DNA from: Brettanomyces bruxellensis
Taxonomy: Eukaryota; Ascomycota; Pichiomycetes; Pichiales; Pichiaceae
Assembly: GCF_011074885.1 (NCBI RefSeq)
Contig: NC_054690.1
Coordinates: 749,001 to 813,000 of the forward strand
Length of the DNA stretch: 64,000 bases
Direction of reading: 5' to 3'
Shown here: in pieces, positions 20,670 through 31,214 of the stretch
Layout of the letters: each line of letters begins with the position of its first letter
Numbering within the stretch: position 1 is the first letter of the stretch
Made by a program: the position numbers and the translations under genes
The notes under the pieces: generated by a model
The model's database searches: none
Told to the model about the DNA's origin: nothing
What the model saw: only the letters and a program-made list of their open reading frames with translations

Positions 20670-21923
20670 ATGGAAACTGTTTCGATTTACGATTGTTCAA
20701 TAAGTCACGAATTACATCACAAACCAGAGAATTTGTTTGAAAAGAAAGAGGTTGGATGTTATTCACAAGTTGCTTGTAATTTTATTGTTTTTGACAAGAG
20801 AAGTTTGAACCCCTTTAAACTGCCGTCATATGCGACGTTGCAGGCAAAAAAATGGAATGTAAAAAAAGGTTATCGTTCATTCACTTACAGAATTTTCAAG
20901 AGAGCTGAATCCATGGTAAAAAATCTTCTATTGACGACAATTAAATATGAATCAGATCACGGATCATCACCCAGCTTCCAACTTCCTCAAGTTTTATGCC
21001 ATTCAGGATTATTCAAAGATATTTTGGCTGATAAGGCTAAGTATCAAGTTATTCCGTTTGATGGTCAATTGATATTTGTTGGAACAAATCGGAGGTACAA
21101 TCAGAATCTTCTAATTTCGTATTCGGGTATCCGATTTGAGGATCTTTTGGAGACCGGCGATCCAACGATACAAACAAAAAATAATTTTCAGCATTTCAAA
21201 AGTTTAAGTCGATGGAAATTTCGAAGTCAAACGGGGGATCAGCCTCTAGAGTGCTTGACTGTTACGGAAATTGATTCATTAAATCCTAAAGGTGATCGAT
21301 TGAATGAAGGAAAAAAGGATCCAAGCAGGTACACAGAGATCAAAATGGCATATGCTTGTCCCACGTTTGAATATGGGAATGACGTACTTGATATTTTAAG
21401 AAACGTAAAACGAAATTTTGGTCACCGCTTGTTTCAATGGGTGACGCAATGCAAATACGGTATGAGTAATTACCTTCTTATTGGTTTGAGGAGTCCAGAT
21501 TATAATATTTGGAAGGTGCAATTATATGATATTGATAGTGATGTCATTCCTTATCTGAAAAAGTATTTCAAGCAAGATTATATTGAATATCAGTGCTCTT
21601 CGGATACGCTTACTAAAGTTCTAAGATGGGTTAAAGACAGTATAGAGAAATCAATGAAGAAGTCACATGATCATGATTATCACAATGTATTTGAATTGGA
21701 TATTGGTAACAAGCACTACAGGCTCAAGAAATTGTTAGGGTTGAAAGCAGAAAAAGCCTACAATACTGCTATGATAAATGAATTTTTGGAATGGAGGAAG
21801 CATAAAAATAATATCTTAGCATCAAGTAAGTATATATTTCATAAGGAATGGCAATCGAAGGCAAAAAAGCAAAGGAAAGATTTGCAATTACTTTCAGATG
21901 ATTTTAACGAAATGCACATTTAA
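20670..21923 (+). CDS. DXO/Rai1-family decapping and pyrophosphohydrolase enzyme
   Basis: This is a member of the DXO/Dom3Z/Rai1 family, which removes incomplete or non-canonical 5' caps from mRNA (and in some members degrades the RNA). Catalytic acidic motifs are visible: GIRFEDLL, TVTEIDSLNP (Glu200, Asp202) and RYTEIKMA (Glu223, Lys225), followed by the conserved QWVTQCKYG....YLLIGLRSPD strand. Length is 417 aa. The IGLR segment and the length lean toward the S. cerevisiae Dxo1 type (442 aa) rather than Rai1 (387 aa), but the Rat1-binding surface cannot be judged by eye, so no symbol is assigned. The start is the only nearby in-frame ATG. Confidence 0.8.
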   Translation: METVSIYDCSISHELHHKPENLFEKKEVGCYSQVACNFIVFDKRSLNPFKLPSYATLQAKKWNVKKGYRSFTYRIFKRAESMVKNLLLTTIKYESDHGSSPSFQLPQVLCHSGLFKDILADKAKYQVIPFDGQLIFVGTNRRYNQNLLISYSGIRFEDLLETGDPTIQTKNNFQHFKSLSRWKFRSQTGDQPLECLTVTEIDSLNPKGDRLNEGKKDPSRYTEIKMAYACPTFEYGNDVLDILRNVKRNFGHRLFQWVTQCKYGMSNYLLIGLRSPDYNIWKVQLYDIDSDVIPYLKKYFKQDYIEYQCSSDTLTKVLRWVKDSIEKSMKKSHDHDYHNVFELDIGNKHYRLKKLLGLKAEKAYNTAMINEFLEWRKHKNNILASSKYIFHKEWQSKAKKQRKDLQLLSDDFNEMHI

Positions 21924-22423
21924 CTTGGATATATCGAGTTGATGTGATTTCAAAGGAAACGTGTGCTATATGCTGAATATTTAATAGCTAAAGAAGCATT
22001 GTATTCCTCGCTGTGATCTATCCTAATCGCGACTGAGCATCGCTTAAAAATGGTATTTCCATCTCCTACCGTCCTTGGTACTTCTATTGGTCCCTTTTAC
22101 AGCCTTAACATCGCAATTTGGCTTTATATACCTGATAATTAATTTAATCCAACAGAAGATTTATATCTTATATTTTTGATTTAACTAATGAAATTTCATA
22201 TTTTTCAACTTTCCCTAAATGTATGTGATAAGTAGTACATTTTAGTAGATGGTGCAAACTGAAATATTGATCGGTCTTTATTTTTTCGCACCTAAGAGAT
22301 GATGTTCAAATAAAATTTCATAAATGAAATCGATTATTGAACATAGATAGTATCATTATCCCCCACGCGTTTGTTAATGTATTAGTATACATCACTCATT
22401 TTGATCATTCACGCACAAGTACA
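21924..22423. other. Intergenic: DXO gene 3' flank and DBR1 promoter
   Basis: 500 bp of AT-rich DNA. The frame of DBR1 is open back to 22337 but without an ATG that improves the family match. Nothing else is recognised. Confidence 0.4.
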
Positions 22424-23701
22424 ATGAAGATTGCTGTTGAAGGTTGTGGTCATGGGTGTCTTAATAAGATTTATCAAGCTATTAATAAGCAGAAAGTGGA
22501 GCTTTTAATAATGTGTGGAGATTTTCAAAGTGTGAGAAATGCGGCTGACATGCAGTGTCTTAGTGTTCCTCCCAAGTATAGAAGAATGGGAGATTTCCGT
22601 GATTATTACACGGGAAAGAAAAGGGCGCCGGTGTTCACAATTTTTATTGGAGGTAATCATGAAGCTTCAAATTATTTGGACGAATTGAAGTATGGAGGAT
22701 TTGTTGCTCCTAATATTTATTACTTGGGGCGTACCGGTAGTATATGGTATAAAGGATTAAGAATCGTTGGATGGTCGGGCATCTACAATGGTGGAGATTT
22801 TATGAAACTCCGGCCAGAATCAAACATTGAATACGATGATCGCCGTATAGTTCGATCCATGTATCATTATAGAAAAGATGATTACTTGAAAATGAGATTT
22901 TTGAAGCAGTGTAATAAATCTATATTACTTTCACATGACTGGCCAAATAAAATCACAGAGTATGGGGATACGAAACTTTTGTTACGCAGAAAGCCATTTT
23001 TCAAGAAGGACATTCAACATGGTGAATTAGGATCACCAGCAAATCAAGAATTATTAGATCATTTAAAACCATTATATTATTTTGCCGCGCATTTACACGT
23101 GGTATATCGAGCAAAGATTGATTGGAATAAAAAGAGATATTCCGATGGCAATGATTCTTCCAGCAAGCGAGTCAAGACAGACTTAAAGGCGAAGAACATC
23201 AACGAAATAGAATTGGATATAAGTGACTTGGAAATGGAAAATGGTTTAAGTGCGATTGAAAAGAGTGAGCCACGCACACAAGGATCCTTGAGTCCAACAA
23301 ACTTCCTCGCATTAGATAAATGTCTCTCTGGAAGACAATATGTTGAAGTTCTAAATGTTCCACTAACAAATAGCAAACACCCATCGACCCAGCATAGCAA
23401 TCCTGATTTATATCTCGATCCTGAGTATATAGCGGTAATGAAATCGGTGAACAAGCATTACAAGGATTGGGAAGGTCTTAACTACGAACAGATTCTCAAA
23501 CCAAGCAAAGATTTCGAGGACTTGGTGGAAGCGGATACCGTGCAAATGTTGAAAATTTTCGACGAGTTAGATTCTGATGAATATGATCGTTTGTTTGCGA
23601 TTAATGAGCATTCGTTTGTACAAACGGCAGATCCGAAGACAAGTATTGTTCAAGAATACCAGAACCCTCAAACCGAAATCTTTAAAGAAAGATTTAGCTA
23701 A
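22424..23701 (+). CDS. DBR1: RNA lariat debranching enzyme
   Basis: Dbr1 is a metallophosphoesterase that cleaves the 2'-5' bond of excised intron lariats in the nucleus. The start MKIAVEGCGHG (ATG 22424) matches the family and gives 425 aa (S. cerevisiae 405). Metal-site motifs are in order: VEGCGHG near the N-terminus, MCGDFQSVRN, GGNHEASNYL, GWSGIYN, LSHDWPN and FAAHLHV. The middle contains a charged, poorly conserved linker (about 230-300) before the C-terminal SGRQYVEVLNVP region. The stop codon overlaps the stop of SHE4 on the opposite strand within one 8-bp palindrome (23694-23701). Confidence 0.96.
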   Translation: MKIAVEGCGHGCLNKIYQAINKQKVELLIMCGDFQSVRNAADMQCLSVPPKYRRMGDFRDYYTGKKRAPVFTIFIGGNHEASNYLDELKYGGFVAPNIYYLGRTGSIWYKGLRIVGWSGIYNGGDFMKLRPESNIEYDDRRIVRSMYHYRKDDYLKMRFLKQCNKSILLSHDWPNKITEYGDTKLLLRRKPFFKKDIQHGELGSPANQELLDHLKPLYYFAAHLHVVYRAKIDWNKKRYSDGNDSSSKRVKTDLKAKNINEIELDISDLEMENGLSAIEKSEPRTQGSLSPTNFLALDKCLSGRQYVEVLNVPLTNSKHPSTQHSNPDLYLDPEYIAVMKSVNKHYKDWEGLNYEQILKPSKDFEDLVEADTVQMLKIFDELDSDEYDRLFAINEHSFVQTADPKTSIVQEYQNPQTEIFKERFS

Positions 23702-25808
23702 TAACTGTTTTTTGAATTTCTTGGGCGATCTGACGAAGTTTCGGATCTTTCGCTTCCTTACAACAATATGTTATAATTGAGCCTAATTTAGATCTCACAG
23801 TTTGATAAATTTTTGACGTACTGGCTGAAATGTTCAATAAATTTGCTAAAATATAAAAGCAACGTAGCTGAATTTCCTCATCGGCCATTTTATCAACCAT
23901 CACATCCATAAAGTGATCCATAAAGAATTCCGATTGGCATAGCAGTTGTCCAATAATATTATAATCACTTGAATTGGCAAAGATATTTAACACTGCAATT
24001 TGAGAGTCTCTGTCAACTAAGTTGATAAGTTGGCATAATCTCCGAAAATGCTGGTAATTTTCATCACTCTTTGTATTCCAGTTAAAGAATTTTTCGGAGC
24101 ACATTGGTGAAAGCATAAGGTTTGAAAGAAGTTCTAGATCAGTACGTTGAATCTGATAATTTTCGCTCAAAGTAAGATTATAAATAGAAGACCATCCTAG
24201 TCGTAAAACGATATTTTTTATTTTCATCTCATCCACGGAAGTCAAGTTTGTAAGAGCGACAATAGCCTCGAAGCAATCAATCGCATTCAATTGATCTTCC
24301 GGTAATCCATCTAATGGGGTTTTTCCAACTCTGCCGCCGGTATCAATGTCGTATTGAACAATTTCTTCCAATAAGAATGCCACCGGCGTGAAAATATCGA
24401 ATTTTTGGTAGAAAAGAACTTTTGGATTATGGCTCATAATAATTTTTGCAAGTGCGCTGATAGCCTTTTGACGTACCTGCGGGAAGATTATTGGTTTCTT
24501 CATTTCACAAAAGGTATCTGGATTATACTTGATACCATCTGAATGTGAAGCCAAGTATGAAAGTAAAATTCCCAATCCACCATGTTTGACAACATCTGTT
24601 CGAATTGATTTATTATTGCAGAGATTATGAATAATATAAATAGCCTGCTCTATAATTCCGGATGTCTGAAATTTTTTGATGATCTTACTTATCATCCCTA
24701 ATAAATCTTTGGACTTCATTAAACTTGTTGAAAATTTGATTACTTCTTCTTTTGTATCCTTTCTTGATACTTTGAGCTTTTTTCCTGTTCTAGGATCCAT
24801 CTGTGACAGTTCGGCATAGCTTCGAAGCTTTTCCATGGACTGTTGCTTTTCAGAACTTGTCGACGGAATCATCGTAAGAATATTCACGATGCACAACGTA
24901 CCATAACTTATCTCATTGCTGTTTTCCAAAAATTTATCTTCAATCAAAGCCGTAAGAAAATTATCATCCTTGCGAAGTAATCTTTTGATTTCCGGACTCA
25001 ATGATAGAAATGCGAGGCCTTCGACACTATATGCTGTTATTTTATGATTATATTGACTTAAAAGGCCATTTATGAGAATTTCAGATATAAAGCTAAGGGA
25101 TAAAGCATGTCCTTCCTTTTCAAATGATTTTCTTTCAATACACTTGTATATCTTTATTACAACTGTTCCTGCAAGGCATTCTAATTCAAGCTCATCGTTT
25201 GTACTGTTGCCAACCTTTAACGTTTTGACTAATAACCCAAGGTACATTTTTGCAATCAATTTCCGGCATGCCTCATCAATGCAAGCTCCTGAAAAGACTA
25301 ACAGAATACTTCGTAAATTTTTTCCACCATCGAAAAGCAATTGTTCCTTTCTACTTGTCAGCAAAAACGTGATTTCATTTGCAAGAAGCTTAACCATAAT
25401 ATCGTCTTTCAGAAACGTATTTGTACAAACGTTAGGTAATACCGAATAAAGTACGCCCAATATCTCAATTGATGCATATCTATCTGCTCGTGTATCAGCC
25501 ATTGTTGTTATATCATCCAATATTGATATTATCTCATTGCCTAACTTGATTTCGCCAAATGCGTCTTTCAAGGTCAGAATTATCATTAATGATAAACTTC
25601 TTGTATCATCGTAGCGCATGTAATCCAAAATGCAACCCAGCACTGGAACAATATCTTTAAGAAAAAAATTGGCTGATTCTTGCTTTTTTAGAATATATAG
25701 AAATGACTTTAAATCTTTGATTGAAGACTTCATAACTTTTGTTCGATTAACACCACCATTGATCATATTTTCGTGATCGAACTTTAATTGGGATTTAAGG
25801 GTATTCAT
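23694..25808 (-). CDS. SHE4: UCS-domain myosin chaperone She4
   Basis: She4 belongs to the UNC-45/Cro1/She4 family of myosin chaperones needed for actin patch polarity, endocytosis and ASH1 mRNA transport through type I and V myosins. The protein is an all-helical ARM-like solenoid. UCS-domain segments are visible toward the C-terminal half: VRQKAISALAKIIMSHNPK, DCFEAIVALTNLTS, QRTDLELLSNLMLSP and RCFYILANLLNIS. Length is 704 aa against about 789 in S. cerevisiae. No TPR domain is apparent, as usual for fungal members. It is convergent with DBR1, sharing an 8-bp stop overlap. Confidence 0.88.
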   Translation of the reverse strand: MNTLKSQLKFDHENMINGGVNRTKVMKSSIKDLKSFLYILKKQESANFFLKDIVPVLGCILDYMRYDDTRSLSLMIILTLKDAFGEIKLGNEIISILDDITTMADTRADRYASIEILGVLYSVLPNVCTNTFLKDDIMVKLLANEITFLLTSRKEQLLFDGGKNLRSILLVFSGACIDEACRKLIAKMYLGLLVKTLKVGNSTNDELELECLAGTVVIKIYKCIERKSFEKEGHALSLSFISEILINGLLSQYNHKITAYSVEGLAFLSLSPEIKRLLRKDDNFLTALIEDKFLENSNEISYGTLCIVNILTMIPSTSSEKQQSMEKLRSYAELSQMDPRTGKKLKVSRKDTKEEVIKFSTSLMKSKDLLGMISKIIKKFQTSGIIEQAIYIIHNLCNNKSIRTDVVKHGGLGILLSYLASHSDGIKYNPDTFCEMKKPIIFPQVRQKAISALAKIIMSHNPKVLFYQKFDIFTPVAFLLEEIVQYDIDTGGRVGKTPLDGLPEDQLNAIDCFEAIVALTNLTSVDEMKIKNIVLRLGWSSIYNLTLSENYQIQRTDLELLSNLMLSPMCSEKFFNWNTKSDENYQHFRRLCQLINLVDRDSQIAVLNIFANSSDYNIIGQLLCQSEFFMDHFMDVMVDKMADEEIQLRCFYILANLLNISASTSKIYQTVRSKLGSIITYCCKEAKDPKLRQIAQEIQKTVIS

Positions 25809-26306
25809 CTCAGGTTATACTTTCTTTCATGTAGTACTTTCTCAATCTTGTTTCAATGGAATTCGCTTTTAATTATAGCTATACACAAACACTGGAGTAG
25901 TACATGCTGTTGACCACGCATGGATGCAGACAATGACGTTTACGTTCAAAAAATTGAAGACCCAAATGTTTCACAGAAATAATTATGCACGGATGTGTTT
26001 ACGATTGTGAAAACGATTGTGAAAACTTTGACTTCCCTTTAACTTCCCTACCAAAAAAAAAAGGTCGGCGTCGCGGAATCACATGAATCCTTCTTTCTTA
26101 TCCTTTTTTTCAAACTTTTCAACTACATTGCAACATTCGGACGTTTTTATCTGCGATAGCAGGGACAAAAATGAAAGCAGACATACAATAATAATTATTT
26201 TCAAAAAAGAAAATGGGGTCCTTCCTATCTTAATCTTATCTCAGGGTTTAAATCGAACAATGGAAATATATGCAGCTCGAAAAAATTAACATGCAAAAGT
26301 ACACTT

Positions 26307-26317
26307 GATAAGATAAG
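26307..26317 (+). promoter_or_regulatory. Tandem GATAAGATAAG (GATA-factor type sites)
   Basis: Two overlapping GATAAG cores form the arrangement used by Gln3/Gat1-type nitrogen regulators. The site is 1.65 kb upstream of PTR2, so it could also serve an unseen transcript or SHE4 (starts 25808 on the other strand). Confidence 0.3.
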
Positions 26318-26425
26318 CAACGGTGCCGTGGGCGCGGGCTACAAAGTCCAAACCAAGGAAAAAAAAAAGCGGATGAAAAAATTCGGGGCCCTCTCGGTGT
26401 TCGAAAACTAAAGGTTATCACCGAT

Positions 26426-26467
26426 ATTAAGTCCGAACATTAAGTCCGAACATTAAGATGCCCGAAC
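26426..26467 (+). repeat. Tandem 13-bp repeat ATTAAGTCCGAAC (2.5 units)
   Basis: Two perfect adjacent copies (26426-26438 and 26439-26451) are followed by a third with three extra bases (26452-26467). TCCGAA half-sites at 13-bp spacing could bind a factor repeatedly. There is no coding frame that explains them. Confidence 0.6.
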
Positions 26468-27969
26468 ATTTTTTAACACTGCCTAATACGGCTGGAGCTG
26501 TTCGACACGTTCCTGTGGACTGCCCGGTGGAAATGTTTGTGACAAGTAAGTGTGGTATAATTCCTATTACTGCGGAATGTTCTTACAGTTGCCCCATGTT
26601 TTTCCTTTTTCACCAAGGTCGTGAATCGTTGTAGAATAATTCTGTGTCAAGGAGTGCAAAAATATTGCATTCTTCTATTTTGTGTCAAATTTTACACAAT
26701 TGTCAGAATGCAGAATGTTTTTAATTATCAAGTCACATCTTTATTATTTTCTTTCCTCTTTCCTTACCCCTTTCCCTTCTCCATCTAAGTGCATTGCTTT
26801 CAGCCTGGAAAATATTGTGTTTCTTATCTACAGAAATGCATAATGACATATAGAATTATAGCTGTATATCTTAGTAAGCTGTTCCGGGGAAAAAAATCTG
26901 GCTGCCTTAATGTAGAGTGTGGATGAATCAGAAAGTTTGACACCGCAGAATATTTGCAGTATTTGCTATTGCGCCACCTATTAAATTTTTCCGTTACACG
27001 CCAAGCCGTCCGCTTGAACACACGGCAGCAACGGTTTTTTTAACATATTATTTTAGTAGGACTATTACAGTCGGCATCCCTTGCGGCAATTACTTCCCTA
27101 GAAGCATTTTTTATTGTTATTTTCAATAATGCCATTTTAAATTGTATTGTTATGTATTCCTGCATGAAGTTCCTTTTTTTATTTGTTGAACCCCTGCTCA
27201 GCTCCGTCAACACTACCTGATCGGAAATAAAATGTCAATAGTGAATAATATTTTCAAGCAAACGGTTATCATTCCCTGAGTTCAGTTCCGAACCAAATAA
27301 TACAAAGTTTTAAACATGGTAACCATTATGGCGTAAACTATACATAAACCGGCCGAACGAAACCAGACAAAAATAAAGAACAAAAAACTAAAATATGTTT
27401 GGTAGAAAATTTTTTACTAAAAAAGAGAACTGCAGAAAACAATAGGAATCGCGGTAGGCTTTAGCCCATCTCCAATTAATCTACCCTTATTTCTCTTTTT
27501 TTTAAGCAGAATTCCAAAATAACAATACAACTGTTGAAAATATACCTTTCAAACAAAGAAATGCCGTAGAGATCTTGTGGGACTGAGCCGATGACGGAAA
27601 AATAAAAAGGTGTGGTGGCACGGTATCACTAATGTATGGGGTGATCGACAGCTCAACTAAATGGAAGATGCAGAAAGATTTTACCGACTTCCATTTGGTA
27701 TAAAACTTGTTCAATTTCCATTGCAGTAAATGCTTGTATGAGGCTGTTGTCTGCGAGGTGATCTTCGTTTTTAACTGCTATAACTTTTTATTTCCCTTCT
27801 GGTTTGTTTTCTTTGTCTAAAAGATCAACTCAAGGTGTATACGAAATTCCATTAGCCTTATAACTCAGCCTTCCTACTTAAGGTAATTTATTTCTATTTC
27901 ATTCACTTTAGATTACGACAAAGAAAGTTGGAAGCTTAATTTTGCACTGCTAAACTATTTTGAAGTACA

Positions 27970-29820
27970 ATGTCAGGATTTGATGAGAAGCTGCCGGCTA
28001 AAAATCTTGTCATCACCGAATCTACGGGTGATTCAGGTGATAACGAGCTTGCTGACCATGACTTCATTGGAGAGTATGCAGATGATCTTAATCCTCTGGG
28101 TCTTGCAATTGCAAAGCCAGATGATAAGCACAGATACAGAAGTGTGAGTACCAGGCCACCATTGGTGTGCTATCTAATTCTTTTGGTTGAATTTGCTGAG
28201 AGGGGTTCCTATTACGGTACCCAAGGTATTCTCAATAACTTCATTATGAGACCGCTTCCAGAGGGATCCACTACCGGTAGAGTTTTTCATGATAATGATT
28301 CTGCAGGTGCACTTGGTATGGGTATTCCTGCGGCAAACGGTTTGACTATGCTTTTGCAGTTCATGGCCTATGTCATGCCATTGTTTGGTGGTTATCTTGC
28401 CGATGCAAAGCTTGGTAAATTCAAGGCCATCATGATTGGTGTTTGGATTGGTTTGCTTTCACATATTCTCTTCGTTATTGCTGCCATTCCAAGTGTTATC
28501 GCTCAGGGACATGCTGTCGTGGCCATTGTGTTCGCAATTTTGTCTCTTTCGGTTGGAACTGGTTTTATTAAGCCAAACTTGCTTCCTCTTCTATTAGATC
28601 AATATCCGTATAGATGTGACGTTTTGCAGAAGCTACCTACAGGTGAGGTTGTTTACGTTGATAGAAACAGATCCATGGAAACCATCACTATGACATTCTA
28701 TTGGAGTATTAATATTGGTGCCTTTTTGGAGATTGCAACTTCTTATTCAGCAAGGGATGTTGGCTACTGGTTAGCTTTCTTGTGTCCTGGAATTATGTAC
28801 TTGATTGTCTGCATAATTATGGTTATTACAGGTCCTCGTTTAAGAAAGGAAGATCCTCAAGGTTCTATCTTAACTAACGTCTGTAAGGTTCTTCGCGTCT
28901 GTTTCCGTGGAAATTTCCTTAAGAGATTGACCCACAAGGAATTCTGGCATTATGCTTATCCTACCAACATGGTTGCACGTGGTGAGAAGTTCTTTGTTGA
29001 AAAGAAGAGCAAGCCTATTACTTGGACGGATCAGGATGTCACTGATTTTCACATTACATTTTCCAGTTGTGTTATGTTCTTGTACTGGATTTTCTTCAAT
29101 CTAAATGATGGAGGTCTAGGAAGTTCGCTTAATGCCCAAGCTGGTGCTATGACAACAAAAAATGTGCCTAATGACTTGTTCAATAACTTCAATCAAATCA
29201 CCATTGTTGTTCTCATCCCAATTTTAAACCGTATCGTTTACCCACTTTTATACAAGTATCACATCAACTTCAAAATCACTTACAAGATCTTCCTTGGCTT
29301 TATGTTGGGAGTTATTTCTTCTGTTGTTGCTGCTATTCTCCAATGGAGGGTCTATGAGACGAGTCCTTGTGGATACTATGCTTCTGATTGTGAAAAAGGT
29401 GTTTCTCCAATCTCTGCTTGGTTTGATGTGATTGTCTATGCTTTAGTGGCTGCCGGTGAGTGCTTTTGTTACACGGAGGCTTATGAATTGGCATACACCA
29501 GAGCACCTGAAAAGTCTAAGGGTTTGGTGATGGCCTTGTTCTTATTAATGAATGCCTTTTCTGCTGCCATTTCCGAAGCAGTTAGTGGTGCGCTTGTGGA
29601 TCCATGGTTGATATATCCTTTTGCTGCTATTGCCATTGCTGGATTTATTGCAGCAGTTATCTTTTTGATTAGCTACTGGAATTTGGATAAAATTATCCAT
29701 GCAGAACAGGAAGCTAAGGAGAAGTCTAGAAAACGGGAAGATGATGAAAAGAAATTATCAACAACAAACAGTATTCGGACCGCTGCTGAGGTTGCTTCAG
29801 TCACCTCCATTGCTGCATAA
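27970..29820 (+). CDS. PTR2: Proton-coupled di/tripeptide transporter
   Basis: This is a POT/PTR (SLC15-like) peptide:proton symporter of the plasma membrane. It has a hydrophilic N-terminal tail of about 60 residues, then about 12 membrane segments. Family signatures are the TM1 proton motif EFAERGSYYGTQG, GGYLADAKLGKFK after TM3 (PTR2 signature 1), and TMTFYWSINIGAF (signature 2, F-Y-x-x-I-N-x-G). The C-terminal tail is charged (EQEAKEKSRKREDDEKK) and could carry ubiquitination sites. Length is 616 aa against 601 in S. cerevisiae. Codons look more biased than in neighbouring genes, as expected for good expression. Symbol by strong family match. Confidence 0.92.
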   Translation: MSGFDEKLPAKNLVITESTGDSGDNELADHDFIGEYADDLNPLGLAIAKPDDKHRYRSVSTRPPLVCYLILLVEFAERGSYYGTQGILNNFIMRPLPEGSTTGRVFHDNDSAGALGMGIPAANGLTMLLQFMAYVMPLFGGYLADAKLGKFKAIMIGVWIGLLSHILFVIAAIPSVIAQGHAVVAIVFAILSLSVGTGFIKPNLLPLLLDQYPYRCDVLQKLPTGEVVYVDRNRSMETITMTFYWSINIGAFLEIATSYSARDVGYWLAFLCPGIMYLIVCIIMVITGPRLRKEDPQGSILTNVCKVLRVCFRGNFLKRLTHKEFWHYAYPTNMVARGEKFFVEKKSKPITWTDQDVTDFHITFSSCVMFLYWIFFNLNDGGLGSSLNAQAGAMTTKNVPNDLFNNFNQITIVVLIPILNRIVYPLLYKYHINFKITYKIFLGFMLGVISSVVAAILQWRVYETSPCGYYASDCEKGVSPISAWFDVIVYALVAAGECFCYTEAYELAYTRAPEKSKGLVMALFLLMNAFSAAISEAVSGALVDPWLIYPFAAIAIAGFIAAVIFLISYWNLDKIIHAEQEAKEKSRKREDDEKKLSTTNSIRTAAEVASVTSIAA

Positions 29821-31214
29821 TTTTTTTTTTTTACTTATTTTTATGCAGTACTTAATGGGATTTTAGTTGTGCGTATCTATCTAGCTTTATCAATTTTTCG
29901 AAGGCTCAAGTTTGTAGACAGTGTATTTTTTTTTCACATGATGATAATAAGGAAGGCTCGCTTAATTAATTTAGGCTCCCGATCTGTGACATCAGTTTTT
30001 TGAAAGAAAAAAAATAACTTAAGTCCGAGGGTAGGACAGTGGTTTTGACATTATTTGCAGGACTTTAAAGGTTGATATCTCCTTAAATGAAGGGTTAATT
30101 TAAAATATAATTACAGTAATAGAATGGTATTGATAACTAGTTAATGACTAGCGAAAGCAAATAGTTTAATAATGCATATCAATGTAATTCAATGTAATTT
30201 CAACCAATATGTTAGAACAGCTCGCGCTTCAGAAGAAATACTTCAAATACCAGTAGACAACGTAAAAACAAATCTAGAATAAAATTAAATAATTAATATA
30301 TCATTCGATAGCAAATGATAGTGGGAATATGATGCTTGTTTTAGTTTTTAATTACCATGAATAATTATGGCGAAACAAGAACTTATTGACCAGTTTTGGG
30401 ACTTTTGAAGAATTGGGCATCTTCACGCCAAAAGCTCGGTAATAAAAAAAAAAGTCGACATGGTAGGAAATTCTTAAGACTGAATGATCGGTGATAAATC
30501 ATTTTTTTGGAAAAAAAAGGTGTTCGAAACACCGATACTCTAATTTTTATGACGCGGCATAATGTGGCGGTGAAATTTAAAGTACAATATCCGCAGTCCT
30601 ATTTTATTTTTTTTTTTTTGCATCCTGTCCACCGAAAGTTTTTCTTTTCATCCGCCACACTACTTATGTATTCCCCTATTGTCATAATAGCCGCCACAAA
30701 TATATTCCTTTAAGGGCTGGCTGGTCCACAATTATGAATGGATAATAGTGTCACAAATTATAATCGGAGGAAAGCATAGATATTTGGCATTTATAATATA
30801 AGGCCAAAGTTGCGTTTTTCACAAATAAAAGTATTCATTCTACGGACCGCGAACACTTCACTGTTCGGTATATATTTATATTTTCACCCGCTTGTTTCTA
30901 TTCTCTTGCGACTCTTCTGCTGTTTGTTTGTTTCTTTCACCCGTAAATAAAAATTTAGTATAATTATTTATATGAGTACGCTAACGCTGTTCTATACCAA
31001 AACCTCTATTGAGTCTGTTGGCAACTGCGATTAAAGTTTTTAGCATTCTATAATTATATCTGTTTCCAATTTGGCATAATAGAAGGCTTAAAAGCTCACT
31101 TTCCTTAAGTCTTACTTGTTCGTACAGAAGGTCTATGATCACTAATTCATTAAATTTTTAATCATATAATATACAACTTCTGATACACAGCTTCTGAGCT
31201 TACAACTTGTCATT
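29821..31214. other. Intergenic: PTR2 3' flank and RCH1 promoter (1.4 kb)
   Basis: Begins with an oligo-T run right after the PTR2 stop. A short perfect hairpin GGTGTTCGAAACACC (6-bp stem, 3-nt loop) lies at 30519-30533. Open frames here are short and low-complexity. No RNA gene is recognised. Confidence 0.45.

Larger units (their letters stand above)
25809..27969. promoter_or_regulatory. Long intergenic region upstream of PTR2 (2.2 kb)
   Basis: No protein gene is supported. Tandem 12-bp repeats ACGATTGTGAAA lie at 26001-26024. Tandem 13-bp ATTAAGTCCGAAC units lie at 26426-26451, with a third degenerate unit to 26467. GATA-factor cores (GATAAG on either strand) occur at 26097, 26235 and 26823, plus an overlapping pair at 26307-26317. 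A 2-kb promoter with GATA cores fits a nitrogen-regulated peptide transporter, but these sites lie more than 1.1 kb from the PTR2 ATG. Confidence 0.45.

Noticed and set aside
26458..26640. Small ORF starting MPEHFLTLPNTAG with a GTAAGT downstream
   Set aside because: No TACTAAC branch site, no recognisable product, and its start lies inside a short tandem repeat.
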